From contig CM036657.1 in assembly GCA_020746105.1 (NCBI GenBank), positions 5,984,235 to 6,048,234 on the forward strand: a stretch of 64,000 nucleotides of DNA. The letters run 5' to 3'. Positions within the stretch are counted from its first letter, which is position 1. Each line of letters begins with the position of its first letter. This document shows positions 34,501 to 42,832 of the stretch, piece after piece. Source of the DNA: Trogon surrucura. Lineage: Eukaryota > Chordata > Aves > Trogoniformes > Trogonidae. The notes beneath the pieces were generated by a model. That model was not told where the DNA came from. It saw nothing but the letters and a program-made list of their open reading frames with translations, and made no database searches. A program made the position numbers and the translations under genes.

Positions 34501-35825
34501 AGTATCTCTCCACCCCCAGCGTGGCACACAAGAGCCAGCAGTGGCCTTGGTCACTATAGGAATAAGTATAAGCAAGAGCCTTTCTACATACCAGTCCCAG
34601 GCAGTGACTGTAAACATGAGGTGTTATCACTGCCAGTAGCACACACTGTCTGCAAAAACATGCTGCTGACTTCAGAACGTGCAGCCTTTTAGAAGACACT
34701 AAACTGAAAAGAGAAAATCACTAAACAGGACTGGGTTTTTAGCTAAACCCAGGACACCTGGGTTTGAATCACCTGCTTCAAGGCTGTGCCAACGGGCCAG
34801 GTGGCAAGTGTCAGAGAAGGATCAGTCCCAAGACTCAGACAGCTATCTGTAACTCGGAGACATCAACATCTGAGCTTGGCAAATACCCAAAGTACAATAA
34901 AAGTGAGTGTGGGTGTGAAGTCCAAGGAAGTTTGGCTTGTGGCCAGAACACAGCTGCTTTATTGTAGAATAAACAAGATTACTCCACCCACATGATCACA
35001 GGGAGCTATCTTGAGCCAACAACAAAGCCCCAGTTATCCCTCGCAGATGTCCCCAGCCTCTTGGCTGGGTCAAACCTCTGCTTGTGATAGAGAATGGGGA
35101 CAAGCAATTGCAAGGGGCTGAACTACAATAGCTGCAGGAGATGCAGGTGGGCAGTGCAGCTGCACTGCCTGGTCCTGCTCCTCACCCTTTAATTGCCTTA
35201 AACCATCAAGAAAAACTCTGATCCTCTTGCTGTGGGTCCTTGTGGTTCAGGATCCCTCCAGCTCTCAAGGGTAAGCAAAGAGATGGCAAAGGTGACATAA
35301 GTGAAAATCAACCACATTTCCTAAGGCACACCAGACACCCTCCTAGGAGTGGTGGGGACCCACCTGACTGCTAATGAGCTGCAACGATGAAAAACCAAGA
35401 GACTTTAGAGTATAACCTAACACTCCTGAAAGGTTAAAAAGCAGCAGTCAGGGTAATTAATGATTGGAACAACTCAATTCAGGAGGATGTGAGTTTTTCT
35501 GAAAGGCCTTTAGGCAAGGACATCATCTCTGACCTACTGCCCTGTATGAGCTGATGTAGCTGGGGAAGGCTATAGGACCTAAGCAGCACTGGTGTCATTA
35601 CATCGGTGCTTCCCCATGTTTGAAGTAGTCCCAGCTGCTGCTTTCTGGTTCTTCTTGGACCCCTGGACCTCGTCCATCCTAACAGCGTAGTACTTCTCTC
35701 TCTGCAGGCGGTTGCCGTGTATGCATCTCTTCCACCAAGTGTGCGCGGACCAGTGGTTGGCCACCAGCAAGAAGTGCCCGATCTGCAGGGTAGACATTGA
35801 AACACAGCTCGGCTCGGATAGCTGA
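13247..35825 (+). CDS. RNF165: RNF165 / ARK2C, Arkadia-like RING-H2 E3 ubiquitin ligase (exons 2 to last)
   Basis: Joined exons: 13247-13556, 17843-17968, 31133-31262, 32297-32401, 32922-33017, 34192-34298 and 35708-35825 (992 nt, about 330 codons). Every boundary has AG/GT and the phases match. The known protein is about 346 residues, so only the short first coding exon (about 20 residues) is missing. The encoded protein has a His/Pro/Gln-rich N-terminal half, the TIER motif before a basic KYKK stretch, and a C-terminal RING-H2 (CTIC...CMHLFHQVC...CPIC). In mammals ARK2C promotes SMAD-dependent BMP/TGF-beta transcription, including in motor axons. Relative to my knowledge of the mammalian protein there are many substitutions in conserved parts (e.g. 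[19 protein letters not shown]). This suggests relaxed or divergent evolution, possibly the W gametolog. One intron holds an 8.3-kb provirus in sense orientation. Confidence 0.93.
13565..14020 (+). repeat. CR1 LINE 3' end just after exon A
   Basis: It encodes a CR1 ORF2 end of a different subfamily ([39 protein letters not shown]). It then has the GTTGGACTCGATGATCTTGA block and TTCTATGATTCTA tail. It starts within about 10 bp of the exon A donor. A similar copy is at 42833-43245. Confidence 0.88.
14122..14523 (-). repeat. Solo LTR, alpharetrovirus-like, with 6-bp target duplication
   Basis: On the - strand this 402-bp LTR begins TGTAGAGG and ends CTTCA. It has a TATA box (TATATATTG, about 14215), an AATAAAG poly(A) signal (about 14200), and the upstream U3 to the right. 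The flanks carry a perfect 6-bp duplication, TGCACC, at 14116-14121 and 14524-14529. The TGTAG...CTTCA termini and a 6-bp duplication fit the alpha/beta group. No interior remains, so it arose by LTR-LTR recombination. Confidence 0.85.
14530..15209. other. Intronic sequence, no gene seen
   Basis: Nothing recognisable. Open frames on the - strand are short and unsupported. Confidence 0.4.
15210..16340 (+). repeat. LTR, family B, largely complete
   Basis: It starts TGTATTGGGTTTG, has a CATATTTAAGAA TATA-like box near 15400, and carries a series of degenerate modules (GGAGCAG...CCCATGG...). A TTTTAATAAATC poly(A) signal lies near 16192. The 3' limit is approximate. Copies in the opposite orientation are at 93-555 and 57866-58761. 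The 348-codon antisense frame over it is a by-product of its composition. Confidence 0.8.
16341..17842. other. RNF165 intron, no gene seen
   Basis: AT-rich, unique-looking sequence up to the exon B acceptor. Confidence 0.45.
17843..17968 (+). CDS. RNF165: RNF165 exon B
   Basis: Acceptor CTCCCTGCAG, donor TG|GTAAGT. It encodes [11 protein letters not shown] and [12 protein letters not shown], matching the RNF165 mid region. The final Trp codon is split. Confidence 0.93.
18273..19637 (+). repeat. CR1 LINE, long copy split by a provirus (continues at 27956-28045)
   Basis: An open frame from 18314 reads through the CR1 reverse-transcriptase domain. It has [42 protein letters not shown] and FADDTKLG, then the ORF2 C-terminus, with no stop before the LTR. 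The copy is interrupted at 19637 by the gamma-type provirus. It resumes at 27956 with the GCTGGACTTGATGATCT block and ends about 28045 with GTTCTGTGATTCTG. Confidence 0.93.
19638..20168 (+). repeat. 5' LTR of provirus 1
   Basis: It begins TGTTGCAAAT and ends ACA. It has TATAAAA at 20035-20041 and AATAAA at 20111-20116. Compared with provirus 2's LTR it has a longer U3 (about 40 bp more near 19940-19995) and lacks that LTR's duplicated AACAGTTGCTTAG block. Confidence 0.95.
20175..20192 (+). promoter_or_regulatory. Primer binding site, provirus 1
   Basis: It reads TGGCGACCGCGGCAGGAC, six bases after the LTR. TGGCGACC fits the acceptor end of a tRNA-Arg type primer, but later positions do not match a tRNA I know exactly. 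The same sequence is in provirus 2. Confidence 0.6.
20551..21232 (+). pseudogene. gag: gag of provirus 1, internal deletion of about 1 kb
   Basis: The N-terminal (matrix) part is open from ATG 20551 to a stop at 20932-20934. It then jumps to the Gly/Arg-rich linker and nucleocapsid, open to UGA 21230-21232, which has one CCHC knuckle ([15 protein letters not shown]-x2-C-x4-H-x4-C). Compared with provirus 2 the capsid region (about 53944-52943 there) is missing, joined at a GGAGNGGAA microhomology. The matrix start has no Met-Gly, so standard N-myristoylation is not predicted. A (TG)n run lies just upstream (20528-20541). Confidence 0.9.
21233..24754 (+). CDS. pol: pro-pol of provirus 1, open
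   Basis: The frame is continuous with gag after UGA; the first ATG is at 21257. Protease (VDTGAS, about 21293) is followed by RT with [10 protein letters not shown] and the YVDD box at 22220-22231. RNase H follows ([15 protein letters not shown]), then integrase with an H-x3-H...C-x2-C zinc site (about 23748-23860) and a DDE core ([26 protein letters not shown]). The motifs are class I (gamma/epsilon). No interruption is seen in 1165+ codons. The product would reverse-transcribe and integrate the element, but this copy's gag and env are broken. Confidence 0.95.
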   Translation, partial: LDRDLKVILEIGGEPMEFRVDTGASFSAMNKQMGPLSDSTVLVVGVTGEVEERTFLRPLDIKFGGKEFDHQFLCMPSSPECLLGRDLLSALQAQIIFEKGRVKLEIPEENLAKIFMVREVEKEEIPPEIEQAVVPWVWETGAPGKSKAAVPAIVELKEGARPVRIRQYPIKLEARKGIAPMITQYMVLGILQECESEFNTPIFPVRKPNGKYRLVQDLRAVNSITKDIHPVGANPYTLLTSVSEKFQWFTVIDLKDAFFCIPLAPESRNIFAFEWENPETGRKRQLTWTRLPQGFKNSPTIFGNQLAKELEGWKTTQVKDSPFSYVVLQYVDDIFLSATNRNLCQQLTIELLNMLGQAGYRVSKEKAQLVKRKVIYLGCEISQEVRRLGVNRIQAICAIPVPRNHQELRSFLGMVGWCRLWISNFGLMARPLYEATKESVFRWGKVQEKAFQELKKALKEAPALGLPDLNKDFQLYVNERQRLALGVLTQKLGSWKRPVGYFSKQLDTVSGGWPGCLRAVAATVLLIQEARKLTLGRHITVFVPHMVIAVLEQKGGQWLSSSRMLQYQAQLREQDDVELKVTNHLNPAEFLRSTQEEGELEHDCVEVIEQVYASRKDLKDVPLPDPDWELFTDGSSFVENGTRYAGYAVVTLQQIVEAKALPPGTSAQKAEIWALIRALILSQGKKVNIWTDSKYAFGVVHVHGALWKERGLLNSQGSTVKHKTEVSLLLEVIYKPLAVAVMHVKGHQNDPGKEFQGNRRADQVARQVAREVWTQMALIPVRDQPAAAYMDEKPHYSPEDEKLAQMLQARKNIKGWYVTPVGQVILPVRIMKAILESEHNKCHWGAEEMVKFLKNDIFSNQMLTLAKRINAMCPVCIKNNPVIRKQIQMGKLQVGPQPGDYWQIDFSELPKAQMYKYLLVYVCTFSGWPEAFPCRTNQAKEVVKTLLKEIIPRFGVPLGISSDRGPHFTAGIVQQVSVVLGITWNLHTPWRPQSSGQVERMNQTLKGQIKKICQEAKIQWPQALPLALLRIRIKPRERLGVSPYEILYGKPYHAATYKGDPHLVGDQMILNYVLSLNKTLTAIRGALQWNRPLSLDNPVHDILPGDQVYVRNWSVEPLKETWDGPHQVIMTTYTAVKVGGIDNWIHYTRVKKVPTQWSVEPLSPTRMVFRSKN
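24760..26448 (+). pseudogene. env: env surface subunit with three Ig-like domains, provirus 1 (two stops)
   Basis: From ATG 24760 there is a short hydrophobic signal-like segment ([11 protein letters not shown]). Three stretches with Ig-fold landmarks follow. Domain 1 (about 24820-25100) has a Cys in VNLTC, RWRW, and DNERKYTC. Domain 2 (about 25150-25430) has LKINC, W.K, and TEGKYLC. Domain 3 (about 25470-25730) has VILNC, GWWYK, and IGRYWC. A less recognisable SU C-terminal part follows. The frame is cut by TAG at 25243-25245 and TAA at 26446-26448, neither shared with provirus 2. The frame overlaps the pol end upstream. Ig assignment is by pattern, not by search. Confidence 0.8.
26449..27372 (+). 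CDS. env: env transmembrane subunit, provirus 1
   Basis: It is in frame with the SU segment, after a stop. It has a furin-type site RQKR at 26680-26691, a coiled-coil region, and an immunosuppressive-domain-like stretch ([10 protein letters not shown]). A Cys motif follows with nine residues between the first Cys (26974-26976) and CC (27004-27009). There is a Trp-rich membrane-proximal part, a membrane span (about 27165-27240), and a tail with PPAY near 27344. It would act as a class I fusion subunit. It is open in both copies. Confidence 0.88.
   Translation: MGCECRGYNHSIRESLKQVDCKTATVRSPGNLVWVMGHGHWTTHMAVDGPATQITLGVPTLCPFWKYSKLTTKEMRGRQKRDIGDDIDNIGLGNDEWHEPSSGVKFGWVLESIFAQVSTYRNREMLFKLLGQTERLAAVTMKGFRDLNLQLQATTRMTIQNRMALDLMLLKEHGVCGYLHGRIDHCCVHIPNVTQEVEKDISQLEQIEGKVHEIQKEAEHNWIGEIFSSLGIRVSGWISSIVQYGIMIVVIIIVALITYKCLLGMIMREGQHTRRVMKAMTRREVIFPQNHLQPHPDNPPAYQETTN
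27412..27424 (+). promoter_or_regulatory. Polypurine tract, provirus 1
   Basis: AAAAGGGGGGACT directly precedes the 3' LTR, as expected for plus-strand priming. The same tract, inverted, is at 46438-46450 in provirus 2. Confidence 0.85.
27425..27955 (+). repeat. 3' LTR of provirus 1
   Basis: It is 531 bp, equal in length to the 5' LTR, with three visible differences: two near position 430-450 of the LTR and one in the last ten bases. Confidence 0.95.
27956..28045 (+). repeat. CR1 LINE 3' end, continuation of 18273-19637
   Basis: It completes the CR1 split by provirus 1 and starts with the 4-bp duplication GTCT. Confidence 0.9.
28046..29148. other. RNF165 intron with (TA)n run, no gene seen
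   Basis: Unique-looking sequence. A perfect AT dinucleotide run lies at about 28666-28687. Confidence 0.45.
29149..29336 (-). repeat. tRNA-Ile-headed SINE with CR1 tail (TguSINE1-like)
   Basis: On the - strand the right part (29334-29261) is a tRNA-Ile-like head, with GAGCGTGGTGCT and an exact B box GGTTCGATTCC. The left part is a CR1-like 3' end (GGAAGGGACCTTAGAG) with an ATTCTATGATTCTATGA tail. This head-tail arrangement is that of the zebra finch SINE thought to be mobilised by CR1. The anticodon loop is altered, so this is not a functional tRNA gene. Confidence 0.85.
29337..31132. other. RNF165 intron, no gene seen
   Basis: Nothing recognisable up to the exon C acceptor. Confidence 0.45.
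31133..31262 (+). CDS. RNF165: RNF165 exon C
   Basis: Acceptor TGCCCACAG, donor ATG|GTAAGT. It encodes DLSVDAGL, then [14 protein letters not shown]. Several residues between these blocks differ from the mammalian protein as I know it. Confidence 0.93.
31534..31616. repeat. 42-bp tandem duplication
   Basis: Two nearly identical AT-rich units, each starting CAGCAGTTATTACTA and ending TTGGAACAAAT. Confidence 0.85.
31617..32296. other. RNF165 intron, no gene seen
   Basis: Nothing recognisable between the tandem duplication and the exon D acceptor. Confidence 0.4.
32297..32401 (+). CDS. RNF165: RNF165 exon D
   Basis: Acceptor CTTCTCACAG, donor GAA|GTATGT; 35 whole codons. It encodes EIRNYPYPQ and [15 protein letters not shown]. 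Confidence 0.93.
32402..32921. other. RNF165 intron, no gene seen
   Basis: Nothing recognisable. Confidence 0.4.
32922..33017 (+). CDS. RNF165: RNF165 exon E
   Basis: Acceptor TGTGCCTCAG, donor AAG|GTGAGC; 32 whole codons. It encodes [10 protein letters not shown] and the Arkadia-family TIER motif in [14 protein letters not shown]. Confidence 0.94.
33018..34191. other. RNF165 intron, no gene seen
   Basis: Nothing recognisable. Confidence 0.4.
34192..34298 (+). CDS. RNF165: RNF165 exon F (first half of RING-H2)
   Basis: Acceptor CTTGCTGCAG, donor AG|GTATGA. It encodes an acidic stretch, then [18 protein letters not shown], the first RING Cys pair. It ends within an Arg codon. Confidence 0.94.
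34511..34756 (-). repeat. Partial ERVL-like LTR (family of 2056-2854)
   Basis: It matches the right-hand third of the ERVL-like LTRs (from CCCCAGCGTGGCACAC to CCCAGGACA). It lies in the last RNF165 intron, antisense to the gene. Confidence 0.88.
34757..35707. other. RNF165 last intron, no gene seen
   Basis: Nothing recognisable up to the final acceptor. Confidence 0.4.
35708..35825 (+). CDS. RNF165: RNF165 last coding exon (second half of RING-H2)
   Basis: Acceptor CTCTCTGCAG. It encodes [16 protein letters not shown] and [18 protein letters not shown], ending TGA at 35823-35825. All RING metal ligands are present. Confidence 0.95.
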
Positions 35826-37389
35826 AAAGAACTGGCTGGACACACCATTTTCTTTACCAAATTGTATGACCATAAACCCTTGCAGCAAAATTTTTGCCTT
35901 CTGAGCCACTGGATTGAGAGGAAAAGTCTGCAGGCATGTTAGTGAGGAGGAGGAGGAAATGGCGGTACAATATCTAGTGGAAGGAGATATTGCACATACG
36001 CGGAATATGGGCCTGGTGAAAGGGAGCTGGCATTCCTAGAGCTCAGAGACCCTGTGCTGCAGAAGATTTAATGTTGAACATGAAGGAACTAGTTGTGGTA
36101 GTCTGGTCTGTCAATCCTGCATTTCATGAGGATTGTATATATATACCTTTTGAATACGTAGAAACATGTTAGGGGTCCTTTAGCTATTTCTATGGATGAC
36201 AGCTGGTGCATGTTAGCCTAAGAAATGTGTTTGATGCCCTACTTATCTTGTGGTGGACATGTTGCTATTACCTAATTTGCACCAAATATTTTTTTCATAG
36301 ATTACTTATTTTGGTGCCTGATTAATACATTTCAGAGGGGGAATAAAGAGGTCAAGCTTTCCCACCCTTGGAGGCAGAAAAGACAAAAAAGCAAAATCCT
36401 GTTTACAGTCAGAAGGGTTGTGCTCTTTGCCTCAGCCACATGTGCTTCCTTTCCTTGTGTTTACAGTGTGTTGCAAATTTAGAGTAGCTTAAAAAAAAAA
36501 AAAAATTGGGAAATGAAATGAATGAAGCAATAGGGAGACGCTTTCTTCCTGCTTATCTACTGGTGGTGGACACTTTGTGTAGGGACACAATACTGAAGTA
36601 GATGCTGCTTCTTTGCTTTCCGTATCTTAACGAAGTAGCTTGGCATATCAAAATCCAAGAAAGAGCTGTCTTCATGATTGCCATTGTCCATGATGCTTAC
36701 TCCTGCAAGCTGTGAGGATGGTTGGCTTCAGCACTGGTCCAAAATTATGGTTGCTGGAGGCAACACCTGTAGCTGTGCTTTGGGATATAATAATGCCAGA
36801 GAGGTACCGAGAGATGTATGTTGCTGCCTCTTCTGTCATACAAAAGCATCTCTGATAACAAGATGGGAGAAAACTCGATGTTCACAAGGTACCGTTGAAG
36901 CCATGAGCATTTGGGCGTGGGAGGAGAAGGCAAGTTGAAAAGGGGGTTTGCTGCTTTTTGGAGGGGCTGAGTTGTGACCCTGCCCCAAAGCACATGCACC
37001 TGCACCCACGTGCGTTTGTATGCACATATCAGACTGTATCCATATGGAGAATGGAGTAACTATTAAAGTGAAATTTAATTGCATGAATGCTCAAAACAGA
37101 ATTAGGAGGTGGTCCCTGAAGGAGTGAGCTGTTGCGATCCAAGCTCCCCCCAAAATAAAGACACAACCACAGAGACTGGGCTGAAAATTCTCCAGAGAAC
37201 CATCATTCACAAACAAAACCCTTTTTTTCCTTTTTTTAAATGATTTCTGGATCCTTTGAGCATCCATTTTGCTGGAGCCAAGTGATTCTCTCCAAGTGGA
37301 ATCTGAGAGTCTGTGGGATTTCCGTGAGCTGTAGTTGGAAACTAAACCTACATCCTGAGGACTTTGCTGTCACCATCCAAGCTCTCTAG

Positions 37390-40300
37390 GCCCTGGCAGA
37401 TGAAGTTTAGGAGTAAAGGGCGGGGCCAGTTCTGCGCACACTGAGCCTCACCTAAAAAATCCATTGCGCAGACTTGAAGGTTACACCCACATTTGTAAAG
37501 TCCTGTAGCGACAGGCGAGGGACGAAACGACAAGTGATAAGGTGCACTGGAAGCCGCAGACCCAACCCTGCATGCAGACGGTTCGGGACATTGGTCGCTC
37601 GAGACTGACCCCGGAGATGACAGTCTTGCTCGGCAGCATCCTGAATGACCAAGCAGCCTTTTTCAAGGAGAGCACTGCTTGCTCCAAACGGAGAGGGGCC
37701 TAGAAAAGGTGGCCTAACCAAAGATCATCTCCACCCTCCACTCGGTTGGCTAACCGCAGCCAACGGGTATCTTCTGATGCGGTCAAACAAACACAAAGAG
37801 ACAAAGGCATACACCTGCCTCCGAAGGTGTGTTCGGATTGACACTCGCATGTTGGAACATTAGAACCATGCTTGATACTGCGGATAGTGGATGTCCTGAG
37901 CGTCGTTCTGCTCTAATTGCCACGAACTATCACGACTCAACATCGACATAGCTGCTCTCAGTGAAGTTCGTCTCCATGAGGAAGGCAGCCTCAAAGAACA
38001 CGGTGCCAGCTCCACACTCTATTGGTCAGGCAAACCCAAAACCGAAAGACACCTTTCAGGAGTTGGTTTCATGATTAAAAACTCCATCGCCTCCAAACTT
38101 GAAAATCTGCCCACAGGTCATTCCGATCACATCATCTCCCTACGCCTCCCACTACACAACAAGCAACATGTTGTTCTCTTCAGCATATATGCCCCAACTC
38201 TCCAAGCTGACCCTGCGGAAAAGGACAAGTTCTACACCAACCTGTGCCACCTCACCCAAAAGGTTCCTGCAGATGATGAGATCATAATCCTTGGTGACTT
38301 CAATGCCAGAGTAGGAAAGAACTCTGAAGCCTGGAAAGGAGTACTAGGCAAGCATGGTGTTGGAAACTGCAATGACAATGGTCACCTCTTGCTAGATTTT
38401 TGTGCAGAGCAGCAGCTCACCATCACCAACACTATCTTTCAGCAGAAAGACAGCTTGAAGACAACCTGGATGCATCCTCGATCCAAGCACTGGCACCTCA
38501 TTGACTATGTCTTAGTGCGCCAGAGCAATATTCGCGATGTCCGCCATACCCGAGTGATGCCTAGTGCAGAATGTCAAACAGACCAGCGCCTTGTGCGATG
38601 CAAACTTAACCTCCACTTAAAGCCCAAACCTAAGAGGGGCCACATTCCAAGGAGGAGGCTCCAAGTTAACAATCTTCAAACGGCTACAGTGAGAGACAGC
38701 TTCCAGGTAAACCTTCAAACTAGACTTGAAGACCATCTCATAGATCCCTCTCCTGAAGCGCTTTGGCAACATATTAAAAATAGCATCCTCCAGTCTTCTG
38801 AAGAATCCTTAGGGTTCTCCTCCAAGAAAAACAAAGACTGGTTTGATGAAAACAATCAAGAGATCCAGGAATTGTTGACAAAGAAGAGAAATGCTCACCA
38901 AGCGCACCTTGCTCAGCCATCTTGCCATGTAAGAAAAGCAGCCTTTTGTCTTGCATGGAGTAAGCTCCAACAGAGACTTCGAGACATCCAGAACAAGTGG
39001 TGGATCAACCTAGCAGAAAAGACTCAACTATGTGCTGATTCAGGTGACCACAGAGGATTCTATGAGGCTCTGAAAGCAGTGTATGGACCCACACACCACG
39101 TTGAAAGCCAGCTGCTAAGCGCAGACGGCCAAATGCTTCTCACAGATAAAGCCTCCATCCTGAATCGATGGTCTGAACATTTCCAGACTCTCTTCAGTGC
39201 CAACCGTGTAGTTTAAGGCTCGGCAATTCGGCACATCACACAACAACTGATGAAAAACGAATTGGATATAGCCCCTACTACGGGAGAGACTCTCAAGGCC
39301 ATACAGCAGGTGAAAACTGGCAAGGCAGCTGGGATTGATGGAATCCCACCTGAAGTCTGGAAGCATGGAGGCCAAGCACTCCATGCTGAATTTCACGAGC
39401 TCATTGTGCGTTGCTGGGAAAAAGGCGAACTACCACCAGATCTCCGTGATGCATCACATCAGACTGTTCAAATTACCGAGGTATTACTTTGCTCTCTATT
39501 GCTGGTAAAATCCTTGCAAGAATACTTTTGAACAGACTAGCACCAGCTATCTCAGAAGAACTTCTACCTGAAAGCCAATGTGGTTTCAGAGCCAACAGGA
39601 GTACCACAGACATGGTATTTGTTCTCACACAACAGCAAGAGAAGTGTAGGGAACAGAACAAAGGACTCTATGTAACTTTCATTGACCTCACCAAAGCTTT
39701 TGACACTGTGAGCAGAAAAGGCCTGGGGCAGATCTTGGAACGATTAGGATGTCCTCCCAAGTTCCTCAAAATGATTATCCCGTTACACGAGGATCAGCAC
39801 GGCCAAGTCAGATATGGCGATGCACTCTCCGAGCCCTTCCCAATAACCAATGGTGTGAAACAAGGTTGCGTTCTCGCACCAACTCTATTCACAATCTTCT
39901 TCAGCATGATGCTCCAAAGGGCCACGGCAGTCCTCGATGAAGATAACAGCATTTGCATCCGATATCGTACCGATGGTAACCTATTCAACCTAAGGCAACT
40001 GAAGGCCCACACTAAGACCCTAAATCACCTTGTCCCCGAGCTGCTTTTTGCTGACGATGCCGCCCTCGTTGCTCACACAGAAGCAGCTCCGCAGCGCTTA
40101 ACATCCTGCTTTGCAGAGGGCTGCTGAGCTTTTTGGGCTGGAAGTCAGCTTGAAGAAGACAGAAGTTCTTTACCAACCTGCACCTCAGGAAGTCTCCCAT
40201 CATCCCCACATCACCATAGGCAAATCAGAGCTTAAGTCAGTCCAGCAGTTCACCTATCTAGGAAGTATCATTTTCTCGGATGGCAAGATTGACAAAGAGA

Positions 40301-40925
40301 TAGACAACAGGTTAGCAAAAGCATACAGAGCTTTTGGAAGACTCCATAAAAGAGTCTGGTGCAATAAACACCTGAAGAAAAGTACAAAGATTAGGGTCTA
40401 CAGAGCCATTGTACTGTCTACTCTTTTGTATGGGTCTGAATCATGGGTCATCTACCGCCACCACCTGCGACTCCTCGAACGCTTCCATCAGCGCTGCCTC
40501 CGTACAGTCCTAAACATCCACTGGACTACGTGACTCATGTTACTGTCCTTGAACAGGCAGGGGTCACCAGTATTGAGGCCATGCTGCTGAGGACGCAGCT
40601 GCGCTGGGCAGGGCATGTCTCCAGGATGGAGGATCACCGCCTCCCTAAGGTTGTGCTCTATGGTGAGCTCGCCACCAGCTGCAGCAACAGAGGTGCCCCA
40701 AAGAGGAGATACAAGGACTCTCTGAAACAATACCTCAGTTTTGGCCATATTGACTGCCATCAGTGGTCCACTCTGGCCTCCAGTCGGGAGACGTGGAGAC
40801 ACGCCTTCCATAATGCTGCTGCCTCCTTTGAGAACACACGTAGAATTAGTCTTGAGGAGAAAAGACAGCGCAGAAAGAACCGTGCCTCGCCAATACCACC
40901 TAAGGAGACTTCCCAGCTGGAGAGG
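37390..40925 (+). pseudogene. RTE-type LINE with broken endonuclease-RT ORF
   Basis: An apurinic-like endonuclease starts at WNIRTML (about 37848). It continues in the open frame 38071-39216, with ILGDFNARVG, TTWMHPRSKHWHLIDYV and ADGQ...NRWSEHFQTLF. The RT follows in shifted frames: AAGIDGIPPEVWKHGG (39250-39470), AFDTVSRKGL and NGVKQGCVLAPTLF (39489-40127), and FADDAALVAHTE (about 40045). Then come TYLGS and SESWVIYRHH (40111-40533) and AMLLRTQLRWAGHVSRMEDH (to about 40900). At least three frame changes inactivate it. The family resembles RTE/BovB-class elements; the ends are approximate. Confidence 0.87.
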
Positions 40926-41033
40926 GGAGGAAAAGAGGGGAGCCCCATGGGGTGGAAGGATGCAGGAGACCTTCTCTTGCTGTGCCCATGTAGGTAGGAG
41001 GGAGTGGAGGGGGACACATGGTGGCATATAATG

Positions 41034-41242
41034 AAGGTACAAAGAAGATATTCTTTATGATGAGGGTGGTGGAACACTGGAACAGGTTGCCCAGAGACAT
41101 GGTAGAAGCCCCATCCCTGGAAATATTCAAGGTCAAGGACAGTGCTTTGAGCAACCTGATCTAGTTGGAATATGTTCCTGTTCATGGCATGATCTTTAAA
41201 GGTCCCTCCAATCCAAACCATTCTATGATTCTGTCATAGACT
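41034..41242 (+). repeat. CR1 LINE 3' end, short
   Basis: It encodes [20 protein letters not shown] and ends with CCATTCTATGATTCTGTCATAG. Confidence 0.8.
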
Positions 41243-42832
41243 TACCACCCAGCACAAGCAATGGCTTCTTGGGAGATGTGGTGTCCCAGCCCTGACGTCC
41301 ATGGGTCAAGGAATGGTCCATCGATACCTATGGGACTTGCTCCAGCAGCAGCAGATTGAAGCAGCATTAAAACTAATACTAATATTGCTAATAATATAGA
41401 GAAGCAAAGCAAGGCTTTGCTGGTAAAATACACTGTAAGTCAGCCTGGTCTGTCCAGGTGTGAACTGGGGGTGAAGCAGGGGGAGGAATGGGGCAATTGG
41501 GAACCTTGGCTGGGCAGGGAGGGAATGAGGAGTGCTTCTGAACTGCATGTGTTCTTAAAGCCTATGCGAAAGTATTTTTATTTGCCTAATGAACAAGCAC
41601 AGTGGGGTTTTTTTTTTAAAAAAAACCCCACCAAACAAACAAAAAACCTTTGGTGAAGAAAGCACCAAACTCCCGTGGTCTCGTGTGAATGACTGATCCC
41701 AAGGTGTGTGTAAATTTACAGCATCTGGAGTTGCATCGGTGTGTCAGGTTCCTTTGTGTTTCAATAATTTGTGCGAGTAGGTTGCAAAAATAGGATGAAT
41801 TTAAAAACAAAATGAAACAAACCACAATAAAATCTCTAGGAACAAAGCATTGATAGTTTACAGGGTTTTCTAAGTTTAAATGCCTTATATTTAACATGAC
41901 TAATTTGTAGATATTGTGGGTTCTTATTTAATTATTTTATAGGTTTTTCCCCATTTTTAATTATATTTTATTTATTTAGAAATTAATGCTATTTTTTTAT
42001 TACTCCTATTACCTCATTTTTGCATTGTTTCTGGGAATGGAATGCTTTGCATGCATTGGTACTTAAAAATTTTAAACATGGGATGTGGGAGGTAATGCTT
42101 ATCTTGTCAAAAAGAAAAAAAAATCAGGGTATGTTATTACAAACTGTATTACTGTGGTGCTGTTACCTTGGATACATTCCATAAACATGCAAACCTTTGA
42201 TTCTCTATGTTGCGGCATAGTGGAAAACTGCAATATAGTGACTGTGTTTAGCACATGTATATGAATATTATTTGCACTCATAATCAAACTCTGGTGATCC
42301 TTTCACACGCGTCCTTGCACATTGAAGGTGATTAATGGCAAAACCAAAAAGTTTCCGTCGATTCTTGCCAGTGCCCTGTCCCCAAAGCCGCTGCTGATGC
42401 TGCTGCTCTTTGCTGCATGCATGACCCTGCAATAACACCCCACCAGCCCCTGCTACAAGGCTTCCCTTAGGATGATGCAGCCATTTAGTGCAAGACTCTG
42501 CAAATTGCTTCAAAAGCTGAGGAAGGAAGCCCAGGCGTGGTGGCTCTGTCTAGTTTTTTGGTGCTTATTAGTGCTTGGTTTGGCTCTTTTCATCCTCTGT
42601 GCATGCACCCAGCTGCAGGAAGGACAAAGGAGGTCATCAGCCGATCCTGAGCTTGGAGGGAAGAAATCTGAGAGAGTCATTGCAATTTATAAAGGTTGAA
42701 GACCTGATTTAGCTGAGAGGGGTTGGAATAAACAGGGGAGCAATTCAGGATCTGTTTGTAATGCCTGGCCACGATCATTTGCTGTGACCCAGCTGTAAAA
42801 CATGGGTGGAGCAGAAGGGTCTAGAGAACAAG

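Noticed and set aside
34237-34617. 126-codon - strand frame over RNF165 exon F
   Set aside because: It is antisense to a clear exon and a repeat fragment, with no similarity to known proteins.
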